Below, piece after piece: positions 1 through 12,802 of a DNA stretch of 64,000 bases. The notes beneath the pieces are model-generated. The model had not been told where the DNA came from. It searched no databases and was given only the letters and a program-made list of their open reading frames with translations. Numbering within the stretch: position 1 is the first letter of the stretch; each line of letters begins with the position of its first letter. Made by a program: the position numbers and the translations under genes. Where the stretch lies: NCBI RefSeq assembly GCF_020283565.1, contig NC_060059.1:45466572-45530571 (forward strand), in the 5' to 3' direction. The stretch is from Trifolium pratense. Its lineage: Eukaryota; Streptophyta; Magnoliopsida; Fabales; Fabaceae.

Positions 1-2405
1 GCTATGTGGGCATCAAAACCGATATGGCAAAGGCCTATGACAGACTGGAATGGAATTTCTTATATGCTACCCTGGAAGCAATGAATTTCCCAAAGAAATT
101 AATCAAAACTATCTTAAAATGTGTCACCACTGTGTCGTTTTCCATTCTCATTAATGGGAAACCATCTAAAGTTTTTTATCCTAAAAGAGGCCTCAGACAG
201 GGAGACCCTCTCTCTCCCTATCTCTTTATTATTTGTGCGGATGTGCTTTCTGCTCTTATCTCTAAAGCTCAACAAAATAAGCTCATTCATGGGGTTAAAG
301 TAGCCCCAAGAGCACCTGAAATTACCCACCTATTTTTTGCAGATGACAGTCTGATGTTCTGCAGGGCAACAGAGGAAGAAACTACAAACATGAAAACTCT
401 TATTACCACATACCAACAAGCCTCTGGACAACTTGTCAACTACAATAAATCAGAAATTGTTTTCAGCAAAAAAGTGCAACAGTCAACAAGAGTAAATATA
501 CAGCAAATCCTTCTTATGCCTATGGTTGATCATTTCTCAAAATATCTAGGACAACCTACTTTTATTGGTAAATCCAAAACCCAAGTGTTTAACTATATCC
601 AAGATAAAATATGGAAGAAACTGAAAGGTTGGAAAGAGAGGAACCTATCATTTGCTGGCAGAGGTGTGCTCATTAAAGCTGTTGCCCAAGCCATCCCCAC
701 CTACTTAATGAGCTGTTTTTTACTCCCTAAAGGGCTATGCAACCACATGGAAAGTATGATATGTAGATTTTGGTGGGGAAGCAATGTAGATCAGAGGAAA
801 ATACATTGGGTAAGCTGGAAAAAGCTTTGCAAACAAAAGAAACAAGGAGGTATGGGCTTCAGGGATCTTTCAGCTTTCAATGAAGCCTTGTTGGCAAAAC
901 AAGGATGGAGACTCATGACTGAACCAGACTCCTTAGTGGCCACAGTTCTAAAGGCAAAATATTACCCCAACAATCAGTTGCTCCAAACAAAACATAGTTA
1001 CAGAGCTAGTTACTCTTGGCGGAGCATTCAAATGGCTAGCTGGATTCTTAAAAAGGGTTGCTTTTGGTTTGTGGGAGATGGGACAAAGATAAATATATGG
1101 GAAGATAGATGGATACATCCTTTAGGGGGAAGCACAATATGGACCCCTAAGCCTGAAAACACTAGTCTAAAGAAGGTCAAAGAGCTCATTGATTCTCCAA
1201 ACACAGATTGGAATGTGCAACTTATCAAACAAACTTTTTTCCCAATGGAAGCAGCTTCCATTCTTAATATACCCCTGCTTAGCAATATGAAGGAAGATAT
1301 TCTGAGTTGGCAAGGAACCACAGATGGTAACTACACTGTTAAATCTGGATATAACGCTATAATGGATTGGGAGCAGACAAAGTATAACCAAGCCCAACAT
1401 AGCAATTATCAGCAAATGGACTCAAATTGGGCAAAAATTTGGAATTTGAAGAACCCGCCAAAGCAAATACATCTCATTTGGAGGATTCTTAATAAGGCTA
1501 TTCCGGTTAAAACAAATTTGCTAACGAAGGGCATTCTATGTGACTCCATATGCCCTAGATGTAATAAAGCGCCAAAAACCATTGACCATATTTTTATGAC
1601 TTGTGAGTGGGCTCAACAGATGTGGTTTAGCTCTCCCCTAACCATTACTACTACTACTTCTATGACTCAATCTTTCTCAGACTGGTTCTATTACATGCTA
1701 AATAACACAAACAAGGAAAGTATGCAAATCATTACTACAATCACTTACACTATATGGTTTGCTAGAAATCAGAAAGTTTTTCAACATCAAGACATACCTG
1801 TGCAATTAGCTCTCCCCCGTGCATTGAAGCTGCTTCATGAATACCACCATAACATCAATGATCAACGACTTGAACCCAAGACTTCGTCCCATCCTTCGTT
1901 TGCTAGTAACGACAAAAGCTGGAGTCCCCCGCCTAGGAACTGCCTAAAGCTCAATGTGGATGCTCATCTTCAGGATGATGGCCATTGGGGGTTAGGTATG
2001 GTCCTACGACGGGATGATGGCCGCTGCGTTGGGGCTGCAACGAGGGTTATAAAGGGATCGAATGATGTGGGTTTAGCAGAAACAGCGGGACTCAAAGAAG
2101 CGTTGAATTTGATTCAGGCGATGGAGCTCGATGAAGTTATTGTGGAGATGGACGCAGCAGTGATAGTTAACGCGATTCACAACAAAATTTTCCCAAGGAA
2201 TCAATGGGGACTGTTGGCTCGTGAGTGCTCTAGGGCTTTCGATCTAAACAACAAGCTTTCTCTGAAGTGGGTAAGCAGAGAGGGGAATCACGCAGCACAC
2301 TCTTTGGCTAGATGGGCTTTTACTGAGCCCAACAAGTGGTGGTCCAATTATTTCCCTGATTGTATAAATCATCATATCCAAAAAGATATGGCCTTTGTAA
2401 CCTAG
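1..2405 (+). mobile_element. LINE (L1-type non-LTR retrotransposon), 3' part: RT + RNase H ORF2
   Basis: One uninterrupted reading frame of about 800 codons runs from the window edge to TAG at 2403-2405. It shows reverse-transcriptase features: the RGLRQGDPLSP segment near residues 61-71 and the catalytic FADD box at residues 111-114. A Cys/His knuckle (CPRCNKAPKTIDHIFMTC) follows, near codons 520-540. The C-terminal ~140 residues resemble the plant RVT_3 RNase H domain: LNVDAHLQDDG near the start, then an AETAGLKEAL helix and an EGNHAAHSLARWA motif. This order is usual for plant L1-clade LINEs. The element copies its own RNA by target-primed reverse transcription. The endonuclease and ORF1 would lie left of the window, so whether the element is full length is unknown. 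The frame has no internal stops, which suggests a fairly young copy. The first Met at position 6 is not the true start. Confidence 0.93.
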
Positions 2406-2438
2406 TCTTGCTTCTTTAATAATATTTGCTTTGATTCA

Positions 2439-2475
2439 AAAAAAAAAAAAAAAAAAAAAAAGAAAAAAAAAAGAA
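2439..2475 (+). other. LINE 3' poly(A) tail
   Basis: A nearly pure A-run, broken by single G residues, begins about 35 bases after the RT stop codon. It marks the 3' terminus of the LINE and its plus-strand orientation. A short 3' UTR (2406-2438) lies between. The target-site duplication cannot be tested because the 5' end is outside the window. Confidence 0.85.
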
Positions 2476-4663
2476 AAGGGCTTCAAAATAAATTATTTTG
2501 TCAAAATATACAACAAATTGAAGGGAAATGAAAAACCCAAATGCACAGGACTCTGATTGAGTCGGTGCTTGTGATGTGAATGCACCGTGAGCAAATTCGT
2601 TGCAATTTCCACTCCAAAACCCATTTTGGGATTTTCTGGGAAAAAATTGTTGAAAAAAAAAAAGAATTTTGAGTAAAAAAGAAATGTTTTTAGGGAGAAT
2701 ATTTTGAAGGAAAAATGAAGTTTGTGATTAATTAATTTGTTGGGTTTAGATTTCTTGATGGTGAGAAGAAGAATAAAGGCGCAGATGAATAACATAGAAG
2801 AAAGAATGAGATGAGTCGTGAAAGAAAAAAGCACACGCGAGAAAAAAAGAAAGAAAAGGATTTGCTTATCGTGTTCGCACAAGATATTTCTAAAGGAATA
2901 ACGGGATGTGATTAAAAAAAAAAATTTATCTCGTCACATTGGTGTATCAAATAATTGATTAAAATATGATAGAAAATATTTATTATATAACGAACATTAA
3001 AGTGTTCAATTTATCATCAATACTAAATATAGTTTTATTTTTTTAATGTTTGTTTGACTCAACGACAAAATATCAACCTATAAAATAATTTAACAAAAAA
3101 AAAAAAACTATCAGATATTTTTCATATAAAGAAATTATGAATACTAGCGGTTAGACAGGGCACGTTCTGCATTTGTCTGTGTCTATTATGCAAATTTATG
3201 TAAAAAAAAAATGTCTTATGTTATGGTGAGTTTGTTAATAAAAGATTTTTGCTGCTCAAAAAAATCAAAAAATACATGTCTTATGTTATGATGAGTTTGT
3301 TAATAAAAAATTTTTGTATCGCTCAAAAAAATAAAATCAAAGGTATTGTTGGTATAATGAAAAGTCTACATCAAAATTTTTTGTATCCTTAACGTGACTG
3401 AAACTCTACATGGTATGTTATACTAATTTTTACGGGTCTTATTTGGACCGATTATTTGGAGGGTCGTATTTGAATATGAAATATTGGTCTCAAATAAAGA
3501 AATTTAAAAATATTATTTTTATTTAAATTGTAAATAAAATGAAAAATACCAAGGTTGATCTTATAGTAAAAATATCATGGTTGAATTGGTGAATAAGTTC
3601 TACATATAATATAAGTACGTGTAATAGTTTATATTTTTATAGGACCGAAACAATTTTTATAGGATTGAAACAAAAATTAAGCAGAAAAATGATACCGTAA
3701 AAATTTGAACCAAGGACTTTGCACACAAAATATCATAGTTAATCGTTAATTTATTAATCAATATCTAATGCTGATCATGAGATTATTTTTATTATAGGCT
3801 CCAAAATTTTGAGGATTGATGTTGTTGCACGTCCAAAACATGGTCCATGAACATGTATTTTATTTTGAAAGAGGTCATGAACAGTGATTATTTTTATTAC
3901 AGGCTCCAAAATATCATAGTAAATAAAATATATAATTTTTCAATCAAAATAATATAATTCTTTTTTAAACAATATCTTTTTCCTAATAAATTAATAATAT
4001 CATGGTCCATGTATTTTATTTTGAAAGAGGTCATGAACGGTGGAAGATGAAAAATTTACGATTTAAATAATATAATATATCAAAAAGAATATGAAAAGGT
4101 AAAAACAACTCTTCAATTTGCTCAACCGGTTACAAGGTAAGAAATAGAAAAAAAGTCATGTTAACATGTGCACCAAAAGTATGTGTTAATCTACCTAAAA
4201 ATAGAAATATAACATTTAATTATACAAAATATTTACTAATATTTAAAAAGTTAAATTCACAAACTTAACATTTAATATTTACCACATTTATCTTTTTAAC
4301 ATGTGATGTGATACTAATACATTGGAGTGCGTTAGGTGTGTGACACTCACTTATATTAATCTTTCTCAAAGTAACTTTCAAAGTATTTTTTTTTAAGTTT
4401 AACAAGAGCCCCGGAAAATCCACAACATAATTGCTAATTCTTTATAACTTTTGAAATTCTACAACACCTTACATTTTCATATGAACAAGTCCTGAAAAAG
4501 GCCATGATATTGAAACCATTACTTTCTTGCTTTGACCCTTTAATAATTAACCAAGAGCAGAAAGAAAGGGTGAAAATTTACTTTCATCCACAGGAAAATT
4601 AAATTAAAGTCATCTAAAAGAATTTGAAATCCCAAAAATATGTAATGTATGACGACACCTTGC
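2476..4663. other. Intergenic AT-rich spacer with local duplications
   Basis: No convincing gene was seen. A ~65-bp unit is repeated directly at 3211 and 3276 (both copies start ATGTCTTATGTTATG). A further pair of short direct repeats (GTATTTTATTTTGAAAGAGG) lies near 3856 and 4010. A minus-strand Met codon near 2623 opens a short frame that stops near the LINE tail. It could be a truncated first exon, but nothing identifies it. The right end (about 4380-4663) is the probable 3' UTR of the AMBRA1-like gene. Confidence 0.4.
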
Positions 4664-7600
4664 TCACTGACTAGCTCCAACAATGTTCTCCTCAGGGAAG
4701 TAAACAGATCTGGTGCCTTTCACAGTGTGAGCACGGTCAAACTGGAAGACCCTAAGCTTTCCTTCCTACAACCACCACGAGCAAGGAGTATAAGTGAAAG
4801 CCTGTTTCAGAAAAATTAAAATAATATAAAGGAAAGCTTTCAGTTTCCATTCAAAAGCATACCTTGGTTCCATATACAAGCCCTGACCCAGGAAAAGGAT
4901 GAAAGCATGCCACATTGACTTCATCCTCTGCACTAGGAAGCACCCTGACAAGTTCCAAATCTGATACTCTATATACCTAAAACACAAAGACAAATTCAAA
5001 GACATGAAATCCAACTCAAAACAATTTTAATTACATTGAAGAGATGAGAGAGATGACCAACAACAATCAATGTTAGTTCAAAAGCAAACATAGTTACTAT
5101 CAACCACCAGCCAACACAACAACTAAACAATGAATAAACATTAATTTGATACAGTTACTAAATAGATGTGGAGATTATGTGGAGATTATAATAAATAGAT
5201 ATATACTCCCTCCAATTTTTATTATAAAGCAAAATTAAATAACTTGACACTTACGAAGAAATTTGGTTAAGTGAGATTAATTTTCTTGATCCCATAAAAA
5301 AATAAGTGCATTCTGAAAAATATCATTAATAGGAAACTTTTCATGAAAATAAGAGTCGGTGGAAAATAATACTTGCATTAAATTATGGGTATTTTAGAAA
5401 TGACATCATTAAAAAAAGAGTAAAATTAGTTAAATTTACTTATATTTAAGACCACCAAATATGAATATATATTTTTCTTATATTCAAGATAGGAAGGAGT
5501 CTATTATTTATTTATATCACAATGCACTGCAGATGATAAGATAATTTTACATTGAGAAAAAAAAAAGTATTTTACCTCTAAAACTGTATATATCGGTAAT
5601 GTTGTTTCTCCATCAATGACAATGGTTTTGAGAAGAGAGCCATGACGTCGACCATAGGCAAGAAGTATATGCTCAGATGTAGGCGAGAACTACATTTAAA
5701 ACAATAGTTGCACAAATTTAATCCACAATATAAGGATTTCTTAGATTATTGCTAATCGAGTGAAATGTGACTGTAGTAGCTATTAATATTTAAATGACCC
5801 ATGCAACTTCAAGACAAAAATAGGTAAGTAAGCTACTACGATACATGTGATAAAAATTATAAGGGTCATGCTAACTAGTGCCCCCGGGGCATTAGGTAAG
5901 GATACAAAAAAAGCAATTTTTGCATTGGAAATGATACTTTTTATATTTTACAAACATTGACTACACAAGTTTCAATGTAATTTTACTATAATTAGTATCC
6001 TTAACTAGTGCCCCCGGGGCACTCTTAACTAGTGCCCCCGGGGCACTAGTTAGCATTTTCCAAATTATAATACCAATGGATTTACTTTTTGTTTGTGTAA
6101 TACAAACTAGGACAAAAGTAAGATCTCTCTCTCTCTCTCTATGAGCAAGAGAGCACAGGAGTGAGGGAGAGAGGAGATATTATCATCAAGTATTAATAAA
6201 AGTGAAAAAACATGCAAACATGTGCACATGCAAACTAAAAATAGAATTATGATCATGACGACATATGATGAACATAAATTAAAATGGAGAAAACATATTG
6301 TTGTAATACTGTGATGAAAAGAATACAAAGAACAAACTACCTAGCACCTACGATTTCAAAAAAAGCACTAATAAATTGTTCTTTAAAATATACATTAAAT
6401 AGCTTTCAACAATATATTTTTGGGTCAAACAAACAATACTCCCTCCGTCCCATTTTAAATGACATAGTTTTGAAAAAAAAATTGTCCCAAAATAAATGAC
6501 CTATACAACTTTCAAAGTCATCTTTTCCAATTTTACCCTTTAGATAAATGACCTATGGGTTATGTTGTTTATGTGTGGTATACTCAACCAATCAGATTTT
6601 GTATGGTATACTAAATTTAGGGTGTGTTTGGTAAGTCCAATAAGCTAGCTTATAGCTTATTGGACTAGCTTATAAGCTTGTTTGAAAAAAATAAAAGTGT
6701 TTGCTAAAAAGCTTTTCTCACGAGCTTATAGCTTTTTTTGAGATGCTATTTCAAGTAGCATTTGAGCTTATAGCTTATAGTTTTTTATGGTTTTTTCCAT
6801 TTGTAACCTTTAATTTCATTTTATTATTTTTTATAAAATAAACTACCCACTAAAAAAAACTACCCACTACATATAAATGTTTTTTTATATTTATCAATCA
6901 TTTAAAAAGCTAATTTTACCAAACACTTTAATTTCAATCAGCTAGCTTTTCAGCTATAAGCTAATTTTCAGCTATCAGCTAGCTTATAATCAGCTATAAG
7001 CTAGCTTATAGCTTAATCTTACCAAACAGAGCCTTAATCATTACTACTAGCTATGAAAAAAGCACTAGTAATAATATGGGTAGTTTAGTAATTATACAAC
7101 TCTCTTTATTTATACACTTTTCTTAAAGTGTGTGAAATGGTCAACTAGGTCTTTAAAATGGGACGAAGGGAGTAATAATATATTTAAAACTTATTATCTT
7201 AGGTTTGCAAAGTAAATCAACCACGTGATAAAGTAATTAACTGACCTGGATTGAAGTTAGGCAATGAGCAGCTCTAATTGCTCGTGATACAAGCACTGAT
7301 CCAAATCTGTTAAAAGAAATGTATAAATTTTAACGGACATGCTTGAACTAGAGTGCATTGAGGGATAATTAAATTATTAGCAGCAATTGTTGAAGGATAG
7401 AGACATACGTTGCTTCCTCCAGGGAATATATCCGGAGCTCATACATTACTTGATGTGCTGAGATTGGATGTCGAGTTGGTGATGTTGGAATTCCATGCTC
7501 CTGGTGTACAAGAGTTTGTAATCCTGGATCAGCTTCTATATGAGGGTGCATACATGCAACACATGCGGCTAAAAATCTACCACATGGTGAGAAATGGGCA

Positions 7601-10600
7601 CCCATTTCACTGCAAACACAATTGCAAATTAAAAACCTAAATGCAATTGAGTATAGTTCCACAAAGCCACTCCAAACATTTATATAACAAAACTTTATAA
7701 TATTAAGCAATTTCTATCAAGTAATTGGTCTGTGTTCATTCATACGAAGAATGAAAAGCGCTCAATTCACATTATGCATGCAAAAGTGACGAAAGTTAAG
7801 AATAACACTATATCAATCACATGCTAGAACAGATATGATAAGTTCATAACTTCAGAAGGTACCTGCAGAGGACGACATGTGGTATAGTTAGATGGCATCT
7901 TTGTAGTTGAGCACAGGGATTATTTAAGTCATATGACCATACTTTTAAGTTAACAGTGCAAGGTAACTCTGTAGCAGCTGTAGCCGACACTGATGTGGCA
8001 AGTTCTGACTGGATTCTACTTATAATGGCTTGGGTATCAAACCCATCAGGTGCCGCATTGATAGAAGGCGCAAGATTTCCAGCCTCAGCTACAGGTAAAA
8101 GGGACGGTGAAAATTGATTCTGTAAACCTGATTGCAAAACTGCTGGTATGCTGATGCCGCTGGGCATTTCTGAAGATGGCATAGCTACCTCAACATTAGG
8201 AGTGGACAGATTAGATGGCATAGCGGAGGAACCAATCTGTTGAGGAAGGCTTTCATGACTGCCTCCAACGTGGGAAAGCATTGAGGGAACACCAACTTGG
8301 GTTTGACCCACTAACCATCCTTGCAGAAAAGGTAACTCCCATACACTTTCTCGTGAAGGAACAATCTGAGGAAATTGATCAAACTCAGAGAGATCCTCAT
8401 GTTTTACAGCATGCCTAGATGGTTCATGTAACATCACATCAAGAGAATGAACATGATCAGGGTTTTCATGTTGACTTACGTCAGCTGGTTCTGTTTCATA
8501 AGTCTCCGTACCACCCATTGCGAGGTTGTTGATGCCAATTCTCATTTGATTATGTAAATGGACACTACATTCTGCACCAGTTTGAGAGCTAGAGCGTATC
8601 TCGGAGTTTGACAATCGAATATCAGATTGTTCAGTTGCATTTGCATCAGTTCGAAACTGAACTGCAGAAGATGACTCAACCCGCATGCTACTCGAACCAA
8701 CATCATTACTAGCATCCTGTAGCTCTACTCTTGACTCAGGTGGTTCACTTGAAATATTGATATGCATCCTGGGGTGAACATTTGTGACAAAAACACCCGG
8801 TGGAGGATATTGTAAATTACCATGAGACGTTGCCTCTGTCATTGAGGAATCTGAAGAGTTGAGATCATTGACCTGCACACCAATCCAAATGAGGTAACAG
8901 AAAAGAAAATCCAAAAGTAATAGTTTTTACAGCATGTGAAAGCCAGTTAATTTAAAACCAGTCAGTTCACTCACCTGAGCAGTTAAAAGATATGGTGCAC
9001 CATGCGGGTGAAAATGCACAGCCCGTAGTGAGCGCCTTGTCTTCAACACAATTACTGGTGAAGATAATTCCCGTCCATTTTGGTAGTGCCACATGTACAA
9101 CTAACACAGTATTTCAAATCACAATTAAACAAGATTTAAAAAAAATAAAATAGAACATGTCACCAAGGGTTATAACCATGGCAGGTTCTCAGAAAAAATG
9201 ACTACACTACATTGTTACCTTGTGGCCTGATGCAACAGCAATTATTTCCCCATTGGCATGGAAAGCAAGAGATGCAATGGGGCGATCTGAGAGAATAAAT
9301 CCAATAAGCTCATCAAAGAGAAACCGATAAATGCAAGAAAAAGAACAACAAACAAATTCAGTAATATTGTCAAATGTGATTAAGAAAAGGGGAAATGGGT
9401 AGTGTAGTTACTGAAATAGTGAGATAAAATCCTCTCTGATGAGCTAGCATCCCATAAACGAACTTCTTGGTCCAAGCTCCCACTGGCTAGTATCTGTTGT
9501 TGCATAGGATGGAACCTAACCTGTAGCAGATTAACACGTTATTCCAAATGGAGAATATTAAAAATTATATATATATCTAAAATGCAAAATACTTGAAGGA
9601 GGGGAGAGATGTTAGAATATATAGAGAATGTTCCCAAGATAAGATTAAACTACCCTGATTGAAGAACACAAATATCTAATAAGAAAGTTGTTTTCCGCAC
9701 TCGGATTTCCAAATTATTACATCTTAAGATAAACACTTATTTCCATCCCTTAATCTAACTCCAAGCTCCATGCTTTTATCAATATACATAAAGAATCAAC
9801 AAGATAGAGCATCTAATCTACCATCAAAATCAATGAGAATTTATATTTTCCCTTTACCGCAATTTGAAGATTTTAATGCACAACAGTAAGACTGTGCTAG
9901 GATTTGAAACACAATATCCCATCAGGGCATATGCCTAACATGGTTCTCATATTCTGTAACAATTTTTATGTAGTCCCTTTCATAGAAGTACCCATGCAAA
10001 TGTCCAAAAATAGCAAAAGAAAGTCTTGGTCAAAGAAAAATTATTCAACCACACAAATTTTTCATAGCCCCTTTCATAGAAGTATCATTTTGCAAGCCCT
10101 GGGAAATGAAATTATATACAATGGCTACCGAAATTGTAGATTATTGAATTCATGAAGCAAACACTGACAACCGAAATTGAGTAACTGGTTAGTGTTTTGT
10201 TAGCGATGAAAAATCTATAAACTCCACTCCATAAATTGGCTCATCAGCTGACTATATTTCATCGGATGTTAGGATTTAAGCACATGAGGAGAGCCCAACC
10301 CAAAAGACTAGTCCAATAGGTGGGAGAGCCACATGACTTAAATACCACATTGAGCACTTTGAAATACTCGATGTGGGGATCCTAACATTGTCACGCCCTT
10401 TAAGAGTCGACGTCCACGGCGGCTTTCACTCTATTGGCACTGACCCGATGGTAGCCCTTTCCTTTTTGGCGGCTTCACTCACCTATCAGTATTCGGTGGA
10501 GCACCTTAATCCAACCTATAGGTAGCCCTTTCTGTGGCCCAACTCTCAATGAAAGCACCAAATGTTAGGATTTAAGCACATGGGGAGAGCCCAACCCAAA

Positions 10601-12802
10601 AAGACTAGTCCAATAGGTGGGAGAGCCTCATGACTTAAATACCACATTGAGCGCTTTGAAATACTCGATGTGGGGCTCCTAACATCGGACTTAATGGAAT
10701 AATATTAATTTTGTTGAGAGTTACTATTTCTATTCCATTTCCTAGTACAAATTTGTTACTTAACTTCCTTTTATTAGGACAGACGGGTATGTAACTTAGT
10801 GTAGCTCTACTATAGGAAAGCAGTAATTACTGATTAGTCGTATATGATACATGCTCTATTGTACAATTAAAATCAACAAGTAATATTCAATAAATTACTA
10901 TTCAAGTTGGTATCAAATCTTAGTTTCGATTCAAGGAGACATGGGTTATGAGCCCACCAAACTTTCAGGGGCTGCTGAAATATAATATAATACTATAATA
11001 TTCACTTGGTTCATGAAACCTTCTAAAAGTTATAACCATACAAAAAGAAAATGAAAAGGATAAAAGGCATAGAGAAAAGAAATTAAGAAAATCTTACCAC
11101 CCAAGGCGTCCTCCTGTGACCACCCAATACCCTCAAGCAGTTTCCACTTTCACAGTCAATTATCTTTACGGTGTGGTCCCCACTGCACATTCCAAGACAC
11201 ACAAAAGTTTGATCATAAAAGAGTATTTTATTCAAATTAGCAAAAGAAAAGAAAAATCAATTGAAACTTACTGTGTGGAGGCGATCATTTTCCCGTCTAG
11301 ACTAAATGCTGCTGCAATAGTAGACCGTGGGGCAGGCAACAAAGGACAATACTTGGCTGACAAATTCCGCAATGACTCAGCCTCAACCCTACATTAAGAA
11401 ATGTTAGTACTCAAAATTGACTTTCCAAGAGAAAGAAAATAAATCCCAATGTTAGGTTTTTATTCGGTATAAAGTATACACTGAACTGACTAAAGTTGAG
11501 TAAGTACCATGAGAGGAGACCACACTTTGCATCTTTAGAATTGGATGAACCAGATTTTGATTTAGAAGATTCTCCCCAGTGCCATTTACGTACATGTTTG
11601 GTTCTGGGTGAGATCTCTCTTTGAGCTAACAAAGCGAAGACATTCGTACCACTGCCCAAATTTAAAAGAATCGTGTGAGAAACATTGTAACAAAAAATAC
11701 AATACTTCAAATCAACACTGTAACAGGGGGGTGGGTGGGTTTGATCTGTTTAATACAACAATGAATTATAAGTTGATTGTTCGATTAAGCATACGACGGC
11801 TGGAATGTCTAAAATCCAACCAACAAAGCAGCAGGAACATAAATTTCTAAAAACTTTACCCTAATTTTTTCAACAGATTAAATGCTCCACAAATTTACAA
11901 ACATTATCAAGTATTTATATGATCATTAAATCCGAGTATTTTTCTTTTGGGCCAAAATTTTTGTTAGATACTCCCAATTGATTTGGAAAAAAAATGATGC
12001 ATAACAGAACGTCAATTACTTTGACCTAACCCTCTAGCTAAACTGAAATGACTGAGCATCAAGCCCTGATACATATCAGTAGCTGGTCTTTGAATCAATA
12101 TTGTGAATTGAAGTTCACTAAAATTACTTAAAAACCAAACCAGATGAACTCCTTCCAACTTAAAAATTTATAAACATATGAAATCAACCCTTAGAAATAA
12201 TAAACCGATGAACTAACCAACTTGAAAATTTAACAACATATTCATATCATATGAAACCAACCCTAAGAAATAAGAAACAAATAATTTAGAGCACAATTAA
12301 GCTGCAATCTAAAAAACTCAGCTAACTCTAATAACAACAATGAGAGAAAAAAAATTATCTAAGTAGTGGCCAATGAACTTCTTCCAACTTGAAAATTTAA
12401 CGACATATGAAATCAACCCTCGGAAATAATAAACAAATAACTTAGGGCACAATTAAGCTAAAATCTAAACTTCTCAGCTGAATCTAACAACAACAACAAT
12501 GATAGAATAAAATTATCCAAGGCAAGCACACTGCCAATTAATAAAACAATCACAAAATGTATATAAACACTGGAAGAAAAAAAACTTAGGTCATGACAAT
12601 CAATTATCAATAGTAACACATCAAAGTTTGTAATCAAATTACTCAAACCAATAATCAGAATTTCATATGCATAAAAAAAAGCAAATTGGAAATTAAACAA
12701 AATAAAATAAAATATGGATTATCATAAAATGGGGAATTCAGACCTGGTATTGGAATTATGAGAGAATGAGGCTTGATCATGACATAAAGGATGAATTTCC
12801 AT
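4664..12802 (-). CDS. AMBRA1-like WD40-repeat protein (13 coding exons, 769 aa)
   Basis: Coding exons in transcript order: 12744-12802, 11508-11651, 11272-11388, 11098-11182, 9412-9520, 9219-9286, 8975-9100, 7863-8872, 7409-7609, 7246-7306, 5576-5689, 4863-4976, 4664-4765. All junctions are GT..AG and the phases join without a stop (2310 nt). The start ATG at 12800-12802 begins MEIHPLCHDQ. Residues ~85-236 hold WD40 blades (GDHTVKIID, GSLDQEVRLWD, FHANGEIIAVASGHKLYMW). Residues ~237-560, encoded by the single long exon, are Ser-rich and probably disordered. Residues ~570-765 hold more WD-like blades. This split layout matches the plant AMBRA1-like family. In animals AMBRA1 is a CUL4-DDB1 substrate adaptor and an autophagy regulator; the same role here is inferred by family. 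Large introns host several MITEs and a TRIM. Confidence 0.88.
5863..6061. mobile_element. 199-bp Mutator-like MITE with 9-bp TSD, three GC palindromes
   Basis: Termini GGGTCATGCTAACT and AGTTAGCATTTTCC are imperfect inverted repeats. The flanks carry an exact 9-bp duplication, AAATTATAA (5854-5862 and 6062-6070), which is the hallmark of Mutator-like insertion. Inside, the GC-rich palindrome AGTGCCCCCGGGGCA occurs three times, near 5877, 6007 and 6031. It lies in an intron of the AMBRA1-like gene and has no coding capacity. Confidence 0.8.
6439..7172. mobile_element. Stowaway-like MITE (TA TSD), interrupted by a nested element
   Basis: The left end CTCCCTCCGTCCCATTTTAAA and the right end TTTAAAATGGGACGAAGGGAG are inverted repeats flanked by TA on both sides (6437-6438, 7173-7174). 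This is the Tc1/mariner-type Stowaway signature. The element is split by the insertion at 6620..7033. It sits in the same intron of the AMBRA1-like gene as the 199-bp MITE. Confidence 0.8.
6620..7033. mobile_element. Tourist/PIF-Harbinger-like MITE nested in the Stowaway element
   Basis: Ends GGGTGTGTTTGGTAAG and CTTACCAAACAGAGCC are inverted repeats with TTA on both sides (6617-6619, 7034-7036), as expected for PIF/Harbinger. The interior is a dense array of AGCTTATAGCTTA-like palindromic words, so the 414-bp element folds back almost along its length. No ORF. Confidence 0.75.
10267..10684. mobile_element. TRIM-like miniature LTR retrotransposon
   Basis: Two ~121-bp direct repeats (10267-10387 and 10563-10684) each start TGTTAGGATTTAAGC and end CTAACA, forming TG..CA LTRs. 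About 175 bp lies between them. An exact 5-bp duplication TCGGA flanks the whole (10262-10266, 10685-10689). At ~418 bp with no coding sequence this is a terminal-repeat retrotransposon in miniature. A primer-binding site after the 5' LTR is not obvious. It lies in the ~1.6-kb intron (9521-11097) of the AMBRA1-like gene. Confidence 0.82.

Noticed and set aside
10267..10684. Cassandra-type TRIM with 5S rRNA sequence
   Set aside because: The LTR did not show a recognisable 5S internal promoter by eye, so only a generic TRIM call is made.
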